Part shown: one piece after another, positions 25,780 through 33,962 of the stretch
Numbering within the stretch: the first letter of the stretch is position 1
How the letters are laid out: each line of letters opens with the position of its first letter
From: Fictibacillus barbaricus
GTDB taxonomy: Bacteria; Bacillota; Bacilli; Bacillales; Fictibacillaceae
Direction of reading: 5' to 3'
Assembly: GCF_014635025.1 (NCBI RefSeq)
Contig: NZ_BMCE01000001.1
Span: forward strand, 1,550,001-1,614,000
DNA: 64,000 nucleotides
Notes under the pieces: generated by a model
What the model was told of the DNA's origin: nothing
The model's input: the letters and a program-made list of their open reading frames with translations, nothing else
The model's database searches: none
Translations under genes and position numbers: made by a program

Positions 25780-25805
25780 GTTTATTATGCCTCTTTTAAA
25801 GGTAA
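25780..25805 (+). promoter_or_regulatory. Candidate sigma-B promoter of mgsR
   Basis: GTTTAT (25780-25785), 14 bases, AGGTAA (25800-25805), close to the sigma-B consensus GTTTAA-N14-GGGWAW. In B. subtilis mgsR is a sigma-B-dependent gene, which agrees. The leader would be short, about 18 bases. Confidence 0.5.
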
Positions 25806-25829
25806 TGTAAACCAAAAGGAGTGAGTCTT

Positions 25830-26219
25830 ATGAGTTCAATTACATTTTACACATATCCCAGCTGCACTTCCTGTCGAAAGGCTAAAATGTGGCTTAAACA
25901 AAATAAAGTATCTTTTGAAGAAAGACATCTTTTTAAAGAAACCCCATCCGTTGAGGAGCTTAGAGAACTATTAAAGCTTACAAAAGGGGGGACCGAAGAT
26001 ATATTGGCAAAAAGGAGCCAGTCCTTTAAGTCATTGGATGTTGATATATACGATCTTTCAACGAACGAACTTCTGAAGTTATTAACGAAAAATCCGAAGT
26101 TATTAAAACGCCCGCTAGTAACAGATGGCAAGCAGCTTATTGCAGGTTACAGTCCGGGAGACATGAAAAAATTATGCCTCACAAAAGAAAAAGAACACAT
26201 TTCTAGTCATGTGTCCTGA
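25830..26219 (+). CDS. mgsR: Spx/ArsC-family stress regulator MgsR
   Basis: About 129 residues with a thioredoxin-like ArsC/Spx fold. The redox switch CTSC (Cys12 and Cys15) follows FYTYPS, and the family hallmark RPLVTDGKQLIAGY is near the end. MgsR (YqgZ) of B. subtilis binds RNA polymerase alpha subunit and controls a subset of the general stress regulon. ATG 25830 follows AAAGGAG with 8 bases between. The yqgY-yqgZ gene order supports MgsR over Spx proper, whose gene lies elsewhere. Confidence 0.88.
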   Translation: MSSITFYTYPSCTSCRKAKMWLKQNKVSFEERHLFKETPSVEELRELLKLTKGGTEDILAKRSQSFKSLDVDIYDLSTNELLKLLTKNPKLLKRPLVTDGKQLIAGYSPGDMKKLCLTKEKEHISSHVS

Positions 26220-26222
26220 ACC

Positions 26223-26254
26223 AACACTCTTTTAAGGAAGAGTGTTATTTTTTA
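26223..26254 (+). terminator. Intrinsic terminator after mgsR
   Basis: 9-bp perfect stem AACACTCTT / AAGAGTGTT, 6-base loop, then an A plus seven T. Confidence 0.88.
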
Positions 26255-26329
26255 TGGCTGGGCTAGCTGGATTCGAACCAACGCATGACGGAGTCAAAGT
26301 CCGTTGCCTTACCGCTTGGCTATAGCCCA
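26255..26329 (-). tRNA. tRNA-Gln (anticodon TTG)
   Basis: Read on the reverse strand: acceptor stem TGGGCTA / TAGCCCA, D-arm AGCCAAGCGGTAAGGC, anticodon stem ACGGA / TCCGT around loop CTTTGAC (anticodon TTG), T-arm with GGTTCGAATCC, discriminator G and an encoded CCA. Complete cloverleaf of 75 bases. It lies in the mgsR-comGA gap and is transcribed against both neighbours. Confidence 0.97.
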
Positions 26330-26449
26330 ATGCAACAATAATAGTATGGGCCGTGTCGAATTTTATATACTATAATTTTTGTAAAAGTTGCAGGATTTGT
26401 CGTTTGACTGAAAGAATAACGTTAAATATGAAAAGGAGGATGATAACGC

Positions 26450-27556
26450 TTGCCAATAAAAATGTTAGGCACTTCTATTCTTCATGATGCCGCTATACAG
26501 AAAGCATCAGATATTCATCTTATACCAATAAAAAAAGGAGGCATAGTTCAATACCGTATAGATGACCGGCTTATTGAATATAAAACTTTATCCCAAGAAG
26601 AGTACATCAGAGTGATAGCTCATTTTAAATACTCAGCAAGGATGGATATTGGTGAACAACGCAAGCCTCAGAGTGGTGCGATGGATATTATGATCGATAA
26701 TGTTAGTGTTCATCTTCGCCTTTCAACCATACCCTCTGCATTTAATGAATCTCTCGTAATTCGTTTACTTCCTCAGCAAGAAACATTATCTCTTCACGAA
26801 TTATCACTTTTTCCTCACGTCCTTCAAAAGCTCATCTACCTAATTAAAAGATCTAGTGGTTTATTGTTATTTACTGGACCGACAGGATCAGGTAAAACAA
26901 CCATTCTTTATTCTTTGCTCCACCATCTTCAAAAACACTATAAAAGGCAAGTTGTAACGTTGGAAGACCCTGTGGAGCGTAAAGTCGATTCCTTTTTGCA
27001 AATGGAAATCAACGAAAAAGCTGGCATCACCTATGGGGAAGGTTTCAGGTCTTTGTTGCGTCATGATCCAGATGTGATCATGATCGGTGAGATTAGAGAT
27101 GAATCAACAGCGAGATTAGTTATCCGTGCCTCACTTACAGGCCACCTCGTTCTTTCCACTATGCATGCTTCTGATTGTTTGGGCTGTATCGAACGGCTTA
27201 GAGAGTTTGGCATCCAGGAAGCAGAACTTAATCAAACCTTAATGGGAGTAGTTTCACAAAGACTTATATCCGTTCCTTGTCGTTTTTGCGGAGATGATTG
27301 TTATGATTTTTGCTTTAAATCAAGAACATACAGAAGAACAGGTATGTATGAGATGCTAAGCAACCATGAATTAGAATTAGCTTTAAACATGACCAAACAA
27401 CTTAAACCGCTTTACAAAAGTCTTCCTTACTACTTCAATCATGCCTATGCAGCTGGTTTCATTACAAAAGAAAGTTATGAAAAATGGATGGGAGGGGAGA
27501 TAAAGGTTGAAGAACAGGGGCTGGAATCGGGCTTCACAAGGAACATTTCTTTATAA
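26450..27556 (+). CDS. comGA: Competence pseudopilus assembly ATPase ComGA
   Basis: Cytoplasmic hexameric ATPase (PilB/GspE family, 368 residues) that drives assembly of the competence pseudopilus. Walker A GPTGSGKT (143-150), Asp box LEDPVE, Walker B RHDPDVIMIGEIRD and the His box TGHLVLSTMHASD are all present. A Cys cluster (CRFCGDDCYDFC) follows, as in other ComGA/PilB proteins. The start is TTG 26450 with AAAGGAGG ahead; no in-frame ATG has a fitting site. First gene of the comG operon; comGB begins inside its 3' end (50-base overlap). ComK control is expected, but a good ComK box was not found upstream. Confidence 0.95.
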   Translation: MPIKMLGTSILHDAAIQKASDIHLIPIKKGGIVQYRIDDRLIEYKTLSQEEYIRVIAHFKYSARMDIGEQRKPQSGAMDIMIDNVSVHLRLSTIPSAFNESLVIRLLPQQETLSLHELSLFPHVLQKLIYLIKRSSGLLLFTGPTGSGKTTILYSLLHHLQKHYKRQVVTLEDPVERKVDSFLQMEINEKAGITYGEGFRSLLRHDPDVIMIGEIRDESTARLVIRASLTGHLVLSTMHASDCLGCIERLREFGIQEAELNQTLMGVVSQRLISVPCRFCGDDCYDFCFKSRTYRRTGMYEMLSNHELELALNMTKQLKPLYKSLPYYFNHAYAAGFITKESYEKWMGGEIKVEEQGLESGFTRNISL

Positions 27557-28538
27557 ACTCGGTTTTTTGTTAGAACAGGGCTATCCCATCAACAAGAGCA
27601 TTGAGCTATTAAAGTCTCAGCTTCCCCAAAAAAAGCATGCTATTTTAGATGAGATGCTAGAAATCCTTGCTTCAGGAAATTCAATCCTGGAAGTTTTTTC
27701 GCCGTTTCAATTGCCTGATGAAGTGTTAAGTTCTTTATCTATCAATAGTTCTAACGGTAATTTAACGAAGAGCTTAATGGAGAACGGAACATTTATGAAA
27801 AAGAAGGCTGAGTGGAATGATCGTTTAAATAAAGCCATTCGATACCCTTTGTTCTTGTTGTTTCTAACCGCATGGATCGCGATTCTCTTTTATCAATTTT
27901 TATTTCCTCAATTTTCACTTCTTTTTTCTTCGCTAGAAGTAAAAACTCCTATTTTCACAACATGGATGCTTACATTTTTAGGATCCATACCCGTCATTGC
28001 ATTGATCATTCTCATTTTAAGCGGATTCATTTGGGTCTTGATCCGTTTCGTTAGAAGAAAATCCAATTATTCAACACAAATGAGCTTATTGATGAAAATC
28101 CCTTTATTAAAGAAATTTTTACTTCTTACCAATTCTCATTTTTTTAGTGTTAACTTTGGATCTATGCTGCAAAGCGGATTGGCTCTATCAGATGCCTTGC
28201 ATGTGATGGAGGAACATTTAAACAAAGGATTTTATAAAGAAGAGAGTCAAAGGCTTCAAAGAGGATTGCTTAATGGAAAAACACTGCCTGAACTTTTATT
28301 AGCTAAACCATATTTTACAAAGGAATTAGCCGAAATCGTCCGCTTTGGTCAAGCTCACGGAGAGTTAGGAGAAGAATTGATCTCGTATGGAGAATGGATC
28401 TTTAGTGAACTAGAAGAAAGGATCTATTCCTCGCTTCAGAAAATACAGCCTATCTTATTTGCTGTTATTGGCACTTTTGTTCTGCTTATGTTTGCATCAA
28501 TGATGTTACCTATGTTCAAACTTATGGAAGCTTTATAG
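27507..28538 (+). CDS. comGB: Competence pseudopilus membrane platform ComGB
   Basis: Polytopic inner-membrane platform protein (343 residues, GspF/PilC family) on which the pseudopilus is built. Two GspF domains are seen, with membrane segments around residues 113-135 (YPLFLLFLTAWIAILFYQF), 150-175 and a last one near the C-terminus (LFAVIGTFVLLMFASMMLP). TTG start at 27507 within comGA, with GGAGGGGAG 7 bases ahead. Second comG gene. Confidence 0.93.
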   Translation: MKNRGWNRASQGTFLYKLGFLLEQGYPINKSIELLKSQLPQKKHAILDEMLEILASGNSILEVFSPFQLPDEVLSSLSINSSNGNLTKSLMENGTFMKKKAEWNDRLNKAIRYPLFLLFLTAWIAILFYQFLFPQFSLLFSSLEVKTPIFTTWMLTFLGSIPVIALIILILSGFIWVLIRFVRRKSNYSTQMSLLMKIPLLKKFLLLTNSHFFSVNFGSMLQSGLALSDALHVMEEHLNKGFYKEESQRLQRGLLNGKTLPELLLAKPYFTKELAEIVRFGQAHGELGEELISYGEWIFSELEERIYSSLQKIQPILFAVIGTFVLLMFASMMLPMFKLMEAL

Positions 28539-28549
28539 GGGGGATTTGA

Positions 28550-28852
28550 ATGATGAATGAAAAAGGCTTTACCTTGATTGAAATGATGATCGTACTGCTG
28601 ATTATTTCCGTGTTGATGCTTATTGCATTGCCAAACATGACTAAGAATAACAGTCTTGTTAAATCATTAGGCTGTGAGGCGACGATCGATCTTGTACAAG
28701 GACAAGTTGGAGCGTATGAAGCTGAAAAGAATACGATACCGACCGTTGAACAACTATTTACAGAAGGCTACATCGATACAAAAGAATGTCCGAATAAACA
28801 GCCGATACTTATTGACAGTGAAGGAAACGTTAGTGTGAGTCCAGTGGAGTGA
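28550..28852 (+). CDS. comGC: Major competence pseudopilin ComGC
   Basis: Major pseudopilin (100 residues) polymerised into the competence pilus after cleavage by ComC. The prepilin site KGFTLIEMM follows five to six N-terminal residues, with the Glu at +5 and a hydrophobic helix (MIVLLIISVLMLIALP). Two Cys in the mature part (LGCEA, TKECPN) match the intramolecular disulfide of ComGC. Two adjacent ATG codons (28550, 28553) behind a GGGGGGAT site; either can start. Confidence 0.95.
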   Translation: MMNEKGFTLIEMMIVLLIISVLMLIALPNMTKNNSLVKSLGCEATIDLVQGQVGAYEAEKNTIPTVEQLFTEGYIDTKECPNKQPILIDSEGNVSVSPVE

Positions 28853-29304
28853 AAGAACGCAAACGTTCTTTGACAGATCAAAGAGGGTTTACCTTTATGG
28901 AACTCATCATCGTACTTCTTTTGATTTCATCCATTGGAGCAATCGCTTACCCTAAATTTGATCGTTTTCTTAAAAATAGAGAAACAGAGTATTTTATTCG
29001 CACCTTTCAAAAAGATATTGTTCATATGCAGCAGAAGGCAATAAATGAAAGCCGGATATATAACTTATCAATAGACAATGACAAACATTTGTATGAGATA
29101 AGGGGGAACGGATCAGGTTATCCAACAAAACGTTACTTCCCGAAACACATACATTTTGAAAGCTTTTCTATGCTGTTATCCGTTCAGTTTAATCAGGCAG
29201 GTAATATCAGCCGTGCAGGTACGCTTTATATTCACTCAGCAAATGGCAGTTATAAAATGGTGTTCCAAATAGGCAAAGGAAAATTTTATGTTACGAAACA
29301 ATAA
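28849..29304 (+). CDS. comGD: Minor competence pseudopilin ComGD
   Basis: Minor pseudopilin of 151 residues. Type III signal QRGFTFMELIIVLLLIS with Glu at +5 follows a basic leader. The remainder is a short globular pilin domain (NESRIYNLSIDNDKHLYEI). GTG start overlaps the comGC stop by four bases, so it is translationally coupled. It overlaps comGE by 17 bases. Confidence 0.9.
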   Translation: MKERKRSLTDQRGFTFMELIIVLLLISSIGAIAYPKFDRFLKNRETEYFIRTFQKDIVHMQQKAINESRIYNLSIDNDKHLYEIRGNGSGYPTKRYFPKHIHFESFSMLLSVQFNQAGNISRAGTLYIHSANGSYKMVFQIGKGKFYVTKQ

Positions 29305-29620
29305 AGGATACCTATTATTAGAAGCGATGCTAAGTTTAATGCTGATTACAGCTGTATGTTCAATTTGCCTGCCCTTTATCTATGTATCCTATCAGGAACA
29401 AAAAACATCTAAAGAGCTATTGTATGCTATGACTCAAGCTGATTTGGCCGCTGCCGATAAAGGTGAAAATCAAGAGTTGCTCACTGAAAAAGAATGGATA
29501 CAAGAGGGCGTACGATATCAATTAATAACGAAAAAAGGTGTTGCAGATGAATATGAAACTTGCATTACGTTTAAAGGCTCAAACCACAAGGAGTATATAA
29601 CCTGTGCAAGCTCTAATTAA
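29288..29620 (+). CDS. comGE: Minor competence pseudopilin ComGE
   Basis: Minor pseudopilin of 110 residues. The N-terminus NNKGYLLLEAMLSLMLITAV is a pilin-type cleavage site with Glu at +5 and helix. ATG 29288 lies inside the 3' end of comGD. Assignment as ComGE rests on operon order as well as size; sequence conservation in this subunit is low. Confidence 0.88.
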   Translation: MLRNNKGYLLLEAMLSLMLITAVCSICLPFIYVSYQEQKTSKELLYAMTQADLAAADKGENQELLTEKEWIQEGVRYQLITKKGVADEYETCITFKGSNHKEYITCASSN

Positions 29621-30038
29621 ACGCATCTTAAATAAAGAGGGACATACCATAATTGAAGCCATAATCTCTCTTATAGTTCTTCTAGTACTTGCCTCGGTCA
29701 TCTCGTTGTTGATCCCCCCTTTACAAAAACAACCAAACTCAACTCAGTTTGAAGAATCTGGATTATTTTTTTCAATGTTAGGAAAAGAAGTAAGAGAAGG
29801 AATAGCCATAGAGGTTAAAAATAACGGGTTATACATCACGCAGCCTAGTGGCGATGTGCTAAGTTTTACAAAATATCATTCTCTTATACGAAAACAAGTA
29901 AATGGATTGGGCCATGAAGTTTGGGTGCAAAATATTCAAGAGATGGAAATAGATAGTTTGTCTGAAACCTCCCTGCGAGTCAGACTTCGTGATAGTAAAG
30001 GAAAAGAATATATGCGGGTATTTCGGAGGCTTAATTAA
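29604..30038 (+). CDS. comGF: Minor competence pseudopilin ComGF
   Basis: Minor pseudopilin of 144 residues with leader NKEGHTIIEAIISLIVLLVL and the ComGF-type domain ending LRVRLRDSKGKEYMRVF. GTG start 29604 overlaps comGE by 17 bases. Its stop overlaps comGG by one base (TAATG). Expected to join ComGC/D/E/G in initiating pseudopilus assembly. Confidence 0.88.
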   Translation: MQALIKRILNKEGHTIIEAIISLIVLLVLASVISLLIPPLQKQPNSTQFEESGLFFSMLGKEVREGIAIEVKNNGLYITQPSGDVLSFTKYHSLIRKQVNGLGHEVWVQNIQEMEIDSLSETSLRVRLRDSKGKEYMRVFRRLN

Positions 30039-30412
30039 TGAATGAAAAGGGAGTCGTGTATCCACTAGTTGTCACACTAAGCTTTATAATACTTGTTTTC
30101 TTTAGTTTTGTTACAGAAAAGGTATTTTCTGAACGACAGTTTGTTTATCTCCAAGAAGAGCATCTTCGGCAAGTCCGGCTTTTACAACAAGGTGTTGATC
30201 GTGCAACGCTGTTAACTGATCATGTTACCGTCTATCCTTCTTTGCACATGTTAAATCTGAACGAAGGAAATGTAAAAATAGCCATCTACCAAACGACAGT
30301 TGATGAAAGAATGTTTATTATTGAAGCTGTCACTGCTCGTAAGCATACAAAAAGAGTTAAAGTGTATTATAATGTAAGCCAGAAAAGCGTTACAAAATGG
30401 GTGGAGGGTTGA
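30038..30412 (+). CDS. comGG: Minor competence pseudopilin ComGG
   Basis: Last comG product, 124 residues. The N-terminus NEKGVVYPLVVTLSFIILVF has a Lys-Gly just ahead of the hydrophobic helix, as in ComGG, but lacks the canonical Glu at +5, a known feature of this subunit class. Called by position, size and helix. Start overlaps comGF stop; shikimate kinase follows 3 bases after its own stop. Confidence 0.85.
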   Translation: MNEKGVVYPLVVTLSFIILVFFSFVTEKVFSERQFVYLQEEHLRQVRLLQQGVDRATLLTDHVTVYPSLHMLNLNEGNVKIAIYQTTVDERMFIIEAVTARKHTKRVKVYYNVSQKSVTKWVEG

Positions 30413-30415
30413 ATT

Positions 30416-30949
30416 TTGAACACCATATATTTAGTCGGTTTTATGGGATGCGGCAAAACATCTGTTGGTAATCAACTATCTAAACGGTTAGGAGTGCCGC
30501 CATATGATGTTGATTCCGCTGTTGAAAAATTAAGGGGACAAACCATTAAGGAGATCTTTTATAGAGAAGGCGAAGAGGCATTTCGGAATTATGAGTCTTT
30601 GGCCATCAGACAGCTTCCGTTAGAGCATGCTGTCGTTATGACCGGCGGTGGTGCAGTCATAAGGGAAGAAAACCTTTGTTATATGAAAAATAAAGGAATC
30701 GTCATCTATTTAAAGACAAGTTTTCCTGTATTGTGGAAAAGATTAATGAAAGAAGAGGAAAGACAGAAAAGACCCTTACTGCTAACTCGCAAAAAAGAGG
30801 AAATTCAGGCACTCTATGATGAGAGAAGAAAGCAATATGAACAATGTGATATTGAGGTTAATACGGATGAGCTTACAACGGAAGAAGTCTGTCATCAAAT
30901 TCTACAGAAAATAATTTCGTTTAAACCCAGTACAAATAGACAAAACTAA
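30416..30949 (+). CDS. aroK: Shikimate kinase
   Basis: Phosphorylates shikimate to shikimate-3-phosphate with ATP for aromatic amino-acid synthesis. The 177-residue product has P-loop GFMGCGKTS (8-16), the shikimate-binding DVD (PYDVDSAVE), the EAFRNYE Arg and the Walker B-like TGGGAV; the lid Arg is in RQKRPLL. TTG start, with GGAGGG ahead. It lies 3 bases after comGG, so it is probably read from the comG mRNA, unlike B. subtilis where the kinase gene is elsewhere. A TTG start may keep expression low. Confidence 0.93.
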   Translation: MNTIYLVGFMGCGKTSVGNQLSKRLGVPPYDVDSAVEKLRGQTIKEIFYREGEEAFRNYESLAIRQLPLEHAVVMTGGGAVIREENLCYMKNKGIVIYLKTSFPVLWKRLMKEEERQKRPLLLTRKKEEIQALYDERRKQYEQCDIEVNTDELTTEEVCHQILQKIISFKPSTNRQN

Positions 30950-30980
30950 GAGGGAAACGTTAGTATAAGGAGTTTTGTTT

Positions 30981-31169
30981 ATGGCTGCAGGAAACGATGT
31001 TATCAAATATCTTACGCAAAAGCTGGTTAGATATATGGATGAACCTAAAGCAGTAAGAAAAGAGAGACGCATCTCTAAAAAAAGTGAGAGAGAACCTTTG
31101 CTGACCTATTTATTTGGGGTTGTTCCAATGGGGTTAGGTTTAGCTTTTCGCAGAAAAAGAAAGCGTTAG
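30981..31169 (+). CDS. yqzE: YqzE family small protein
   Basis: A 62-residue basic protein with the YqzE pattern: N-terminal VIKYLTQKLVRYMDEP, Arg/Lys-rich centre, then a hydrophobic LLTYLFGVVPMGLGLAFRR. YqzE sits at the end of comG in B. subtilis and is part of the ComK regulon there; its job is unknown. ATG 30981 has AAGGAG 8 bases ahead. The terminator after it closes the comG-aroK-yqzE run. Confidence 0.85.
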   Translation: MAAGNDVIKYLTQKLVRYMDEPKAVRKERRISKKSEREPLLTYLFGVVPMGLGLAFRRKRKR

Positions 31170-31188
31170 GGTTGGCTGGAAAAAGGGA

Positions 31189-31215
31189 AGCCGGGTGCAT
31201 AACCCGGCTATTTTT
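31189..31215 (+). terminator. Intrinsic terminator after yqzE
   Basis: 8-bp perfect stem AGCCGGGT / ACCCGGCT with a 5-base loop and an ATTTTT tail. Confidence 0.85.
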
Positions 31216-31225
31216 ATGCATTTTT

Positions 31226-32002
31226 TTATGAAAGATAAAAAAGCCCACCGTTGATGATTTCAACAATAATCTTTGGTTCATATTGAGTGCGAAGGGCTTC
31301 TTTCTCAACATGATAGGCTTCTGGCTTTGTTAAAGAATCCTCATAGAAGCTTTCAAGAAGATCTTGATCTTCTTTCCACCTGTTTCTCGCATCTTCAGCC
31401 CATGTGTGATCATCTTGATCAATTCTTTCTTGTATCTGGTTCTCCAATCTTTTAATAGCACTTTGAGGTTTAATGAATGGAGATAGGGTGTAACAAAAGT
31501 CTGGAATCCTTTTTGTTAATAAAAGTTTTTGCAAACGTTGATGAAATTTATCTTCAATTGTTCCATTAATTAACTGAATGCCATAGGATAGGACTTGGTC
31601 TTTCTTTTGGTCACATTGATAGGTCACTTTGACATTCAGGCACAGCCAGGGGTGAAGAGGGACTTGTGCACCTTGTTGCGGAACACTTTCGTACAGCCTA
31701 ATAAAAGACGCAAGTTTCTTTGTAGACCCAAATATTTGATGCAGCCGTGGCGATCCAAAATGGATAAACTCTCCCTTGCCGTCAGGTGCTTGCTGCTGAC
31801 CGGTTACAAGCGTTAACACCATAGGATTAGGTGTGCCGCCAGTTTTCTCAAGATAGTGCCAGTAGAATGGGCGGTTCATCAACACTTTATCGAGCTCTGT
31901 TGTTAACTGAACCTTCATGTAGCTGAAGTTCTTCTCAAGAACCCGGCACTCATTCGCATCAAAATATCGTTCAAGAAATCGATGTATCTCGTGCTGCTGC
32001 AT
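31226..32002 (-). CDS. yqhG: YqhG family protein
   Basis: A 258-residue cytoplasmic protein of the YqhG family, unknown function. N-terminus MQQHEIHRFLERYFDANECR and the segments RPFYWHYLEKTGGTPNPM and FIHFGSPRLHQIFGS are typical. ATG 32002 is chosen because AAAGGAT lies about 9 bases ahead. Its start overlaps the 3' end of the helicase gene by 32 bases, so the two are cotranslated; the conserved pairing suggests they act together. No catalytic motif seen. Confidence 0.85.
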   Translation of the reverse strand: MQQHEIHRFLERYFDANECRVLEKNFSYMKVQLTTELDKVLMNRPFYWHYLEKTGGTPNPMVLTLVTGQQQAPDGKGEFIHFGSPRLHQIFGSTKKLASFIRLYESVPQQGAQVPLHPWLCLNVKVTYQCDQKKDQVLSYGIQLINGTIEDKFHQRLQKLLLTKRIPDFCYTLSPFIKPQSAIKRLENQIQERIDQDDHTWAEDARNRWKEDQDLLESFYEDSLTKPEAYHVEKEALRTQYEPKIIVEIINGGLFYLS

Positions 32003-33668
32003 GTTCTTCCCATCCTTTCTGTTTAATTCCGCCATCAAGATTGATCAAGGAAGCTAAATTATCCATCTTCACTCTGATTTCACCTTCACTCTCAGAGGTG
32101 TTCAAGATGTCTGATATATGACGCTCAATATTCTTAATCTCAAACTTTGTTAAGATCTCATCGAGTTCTCCAATTACGCTCTCAAATAAATTGATCTTGT
32201 TATAAAGCAAGTTTAAGATATGTTCCTCAATCGTGTTTTGCGTCGCAAAGTTATAGATGTGAACATCGCCTTTTTGTCCGATACGGTGAATACGACCGAT
32301 ACGCTGTTCGATTCGCATTGGGTTCCAAGGAAGATCGTAGTTGATGATATGCTGACAGAACTGAAGGTTGATCCCTTCTCCCCCTGCTTCCGTTGCGATC
32401 AAGACTTGAGCCCGAGTTTTAAAGAGATGTGTCATCCAGTCTTTTTTGCTTCTTTTAAATCCGCCTCTAAAGGGCACAGATGATATACCGTGCTGTTGCA
32501 AAAACCATTGCAAGTACAATTGTGTGGCTCGGTATTCTGTAAAAATAATAACTTTTGAATCAATGGATTGAATGAGTTCCAACGCTTTTAACGCCTTGGA
32601 ATTCTGTTCGACGAGCTCAATTTTTTTCATCAGCTCAACGATTCGGTTCTCCATAAATGTGGAAGGAACATTTTTTTGCAGCATGTTCTTAAGCGTTAAG
32701 AAGACTGCTTCTCTAGAGCTGCATGCTTCACGTTGTAAAGTGACCACTGAAAACTTGCTTCGGTCAAAATATGGATCTCGTTTTAATAGAGAGATCTCAT
32801 CATAAAGATCACGCTCTGTTTTTGATAATGTTATAGGAATCGTTTTAACAAGACGTTTTGGCCAGTTCAATCCCGTTTCTTCTCTTCTGTTTCGAACCAT
32901 TACTTTATTGACAAGCTGTTTTAACTTTTCTTCATTTTTAAGTGAATATTTATCTTCTTTGAAGTCCTTGTCGAAGTTTTCGCGGTTGCCTAAGTGGCCA
33001 GGTTTTAATAAGGATACCAGATTAAAGATCTCCTCGACTCTATTTTGAACAGGCGTTGCCGTTAACAATAAACAGAACTTCTTTTTTAACAGCTGAACAA
33101 ATTCATAGTTTTTCGTTTTTTTGTTTTTCAGTTTGTGTGCTTCATCAATAATAACAAGATCATAATCTTGGTTAAGAACAATATCACGGTGAGGAGGGCG
33201 TTTTGCTGTATCGATAGAAGAGACAACGACATCGCATTGTTCCCATACGTAAGCCTTCTTTTGAGCAATGGCAGGGATAAAGAACTTTTGATTCAATTCA
33301 TTTGTCCATTGAATAACAAGGGAGGCAGGCACAAGAATAAGGATCTTTTTTGCAAGACGCCGGATCATGTATTCTTTTAAGATTAACCCTGCTTCAATCG
33401 TTTTACCAAGACCCACTTCATCTGCTAATATTGCTTTTCCGTTCATTTGTTCAATAACGGTTTTTGCAACGTCCAGCTGATGAGGTAAAAAAGTCATCTG
33501 TGGGAGATGGTCTGGAGCTTGTAGCCCTAGAAAATCGGGAATTGCCAAGTGATGTTCCGCCTCTAGTGCTAAGTTATACAATTCCCAATTGGCCCAAGGT
33601 CCATCTTCTTCCACACGCTTAAAAAAGTCATCATGCCAATCTCGCTGAAACTGAACGTCGATTTTCAT
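31971..33668 (-). CDS. yqhH: SNF2-family helicase/ATPase YqhH
   Basis: A 565-residue RapA/SNF2-type ATPase. Motif I ADEVGLGKTIEAG, motif II DEAH, motif III TATPVQNR, and C-terminal motifs V/VI (ATEAGGEGINLQF, QRIGRIHRIGQ) are complete. It lacks the extra domains of RapA proper. Likely remodels protein-nucleic acid complexes, target unknown. ATG 33668 with AAAGGA 8 bases ahead; a longer frame to 33704 has no site. Leads a two-gene operon with yqhG, divergent from the glycine cleavage operon, as in B. subtilis. Confidence 0.92.
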   Translation of the reverse strand: MKIDVQFQRDWHDDFFKRVEEDGPWANWELYNLALEAEHHLAIPDFLGLQAPDHLPQMTFLPHQLDVAKTVIEQMNGKAILADEVGLGKTIEAGLILKEYMIRRLAKKILILVPASLVIQWTNELNQKFFIPAIAQKKAYVWEQCDVVVSSIDTAKRPPHRDIVLNQDYDLVIIDEAHKLKNKKTKNYEFVQLLKKKFCLLLTATPVQNRVEEIFNLVSLLKPGHLGNRENFDKDFKEDKYSLKNEEKLKQLVNKVMVRNRREETGLNWPKRLVKTIPITLSKTERDLYDEISLLKRDPYFDRSKFSVVTLQREACSSREAVFLTLKNMLQKNVPSTFMENRIVELMKKIELVEQNSKALKALELIQSIDSKVIIFTEYRATQLYLQWFLQQHGISSVPFRGGFKRSKKDWMTHLFKTRAQVLIATEAGGEGINLQFCQHIINYDLPWNPMRIEQRIGRIHRIGQKGDVHIYNFATQNTIEEHILNLLYNKINLFESVIGELDEILTKFEIKNIERHISDILNTSESEGEIRVKMDNLASLINLDGGIKQKGWEEHAAARDTSIS

Positions 33669-33781
33669 AACGGATTTCCTTTCTTTAAAAAAGTTCGTTG
33701 CCATTCCATTTATAAAAATGATAGGATAATAATGTAGTAAACATAGTAATAGTATGTGCGACCTTGGACAATAACATACTC

Positions 33782-33962
33782 GCGAATGAAAGTAAGAGGA
33801 GAGACTGCGTTAGCAGCGCCGAAGGAGCAAACTTTTGTGAAACTCTCAGGCAAAAAGACTCTTACTAGACGCATCTCTGGAGAGTGCTTTTTAATAGATG
33901 AAAGCCACCAACGAAGAAACTCAAACCATGTTTTGAGAAACTTACCGGTTGCAGGACAGAGG
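33782..33962 (+). promoter_or_regulatory. Tandem glycine riboswitch ahead of gcvT
   Basis: Two consecutive aptamers. The first has P1 AGTAAGAG (33791-33798) / CTCTTACT (33859-33866) enclosing the conserved GGAGAGAC, GCGCCGAAGGAGCAAAC and CTCTCAGGCAAAAAGAC. The second starts CTCTGGAGAGTG and carries CCACCAACGAAG, a helix, CCGGTTGCAGGACAGAG. The order matches the B. subtilis gcvT riboswitch. Glycine binding is known to turn on gcv expression. A leader kink-turn element (CGAATGAAAG) precedes the first aptamer. Confidence 0.95.

Noticed and set aside
26330-26449. ComK box upstream of comGA
   Set aside because: A/T-rich runs occur, but no pair of AAAA-N5-TTTT elements at the expected spacing could be shown.
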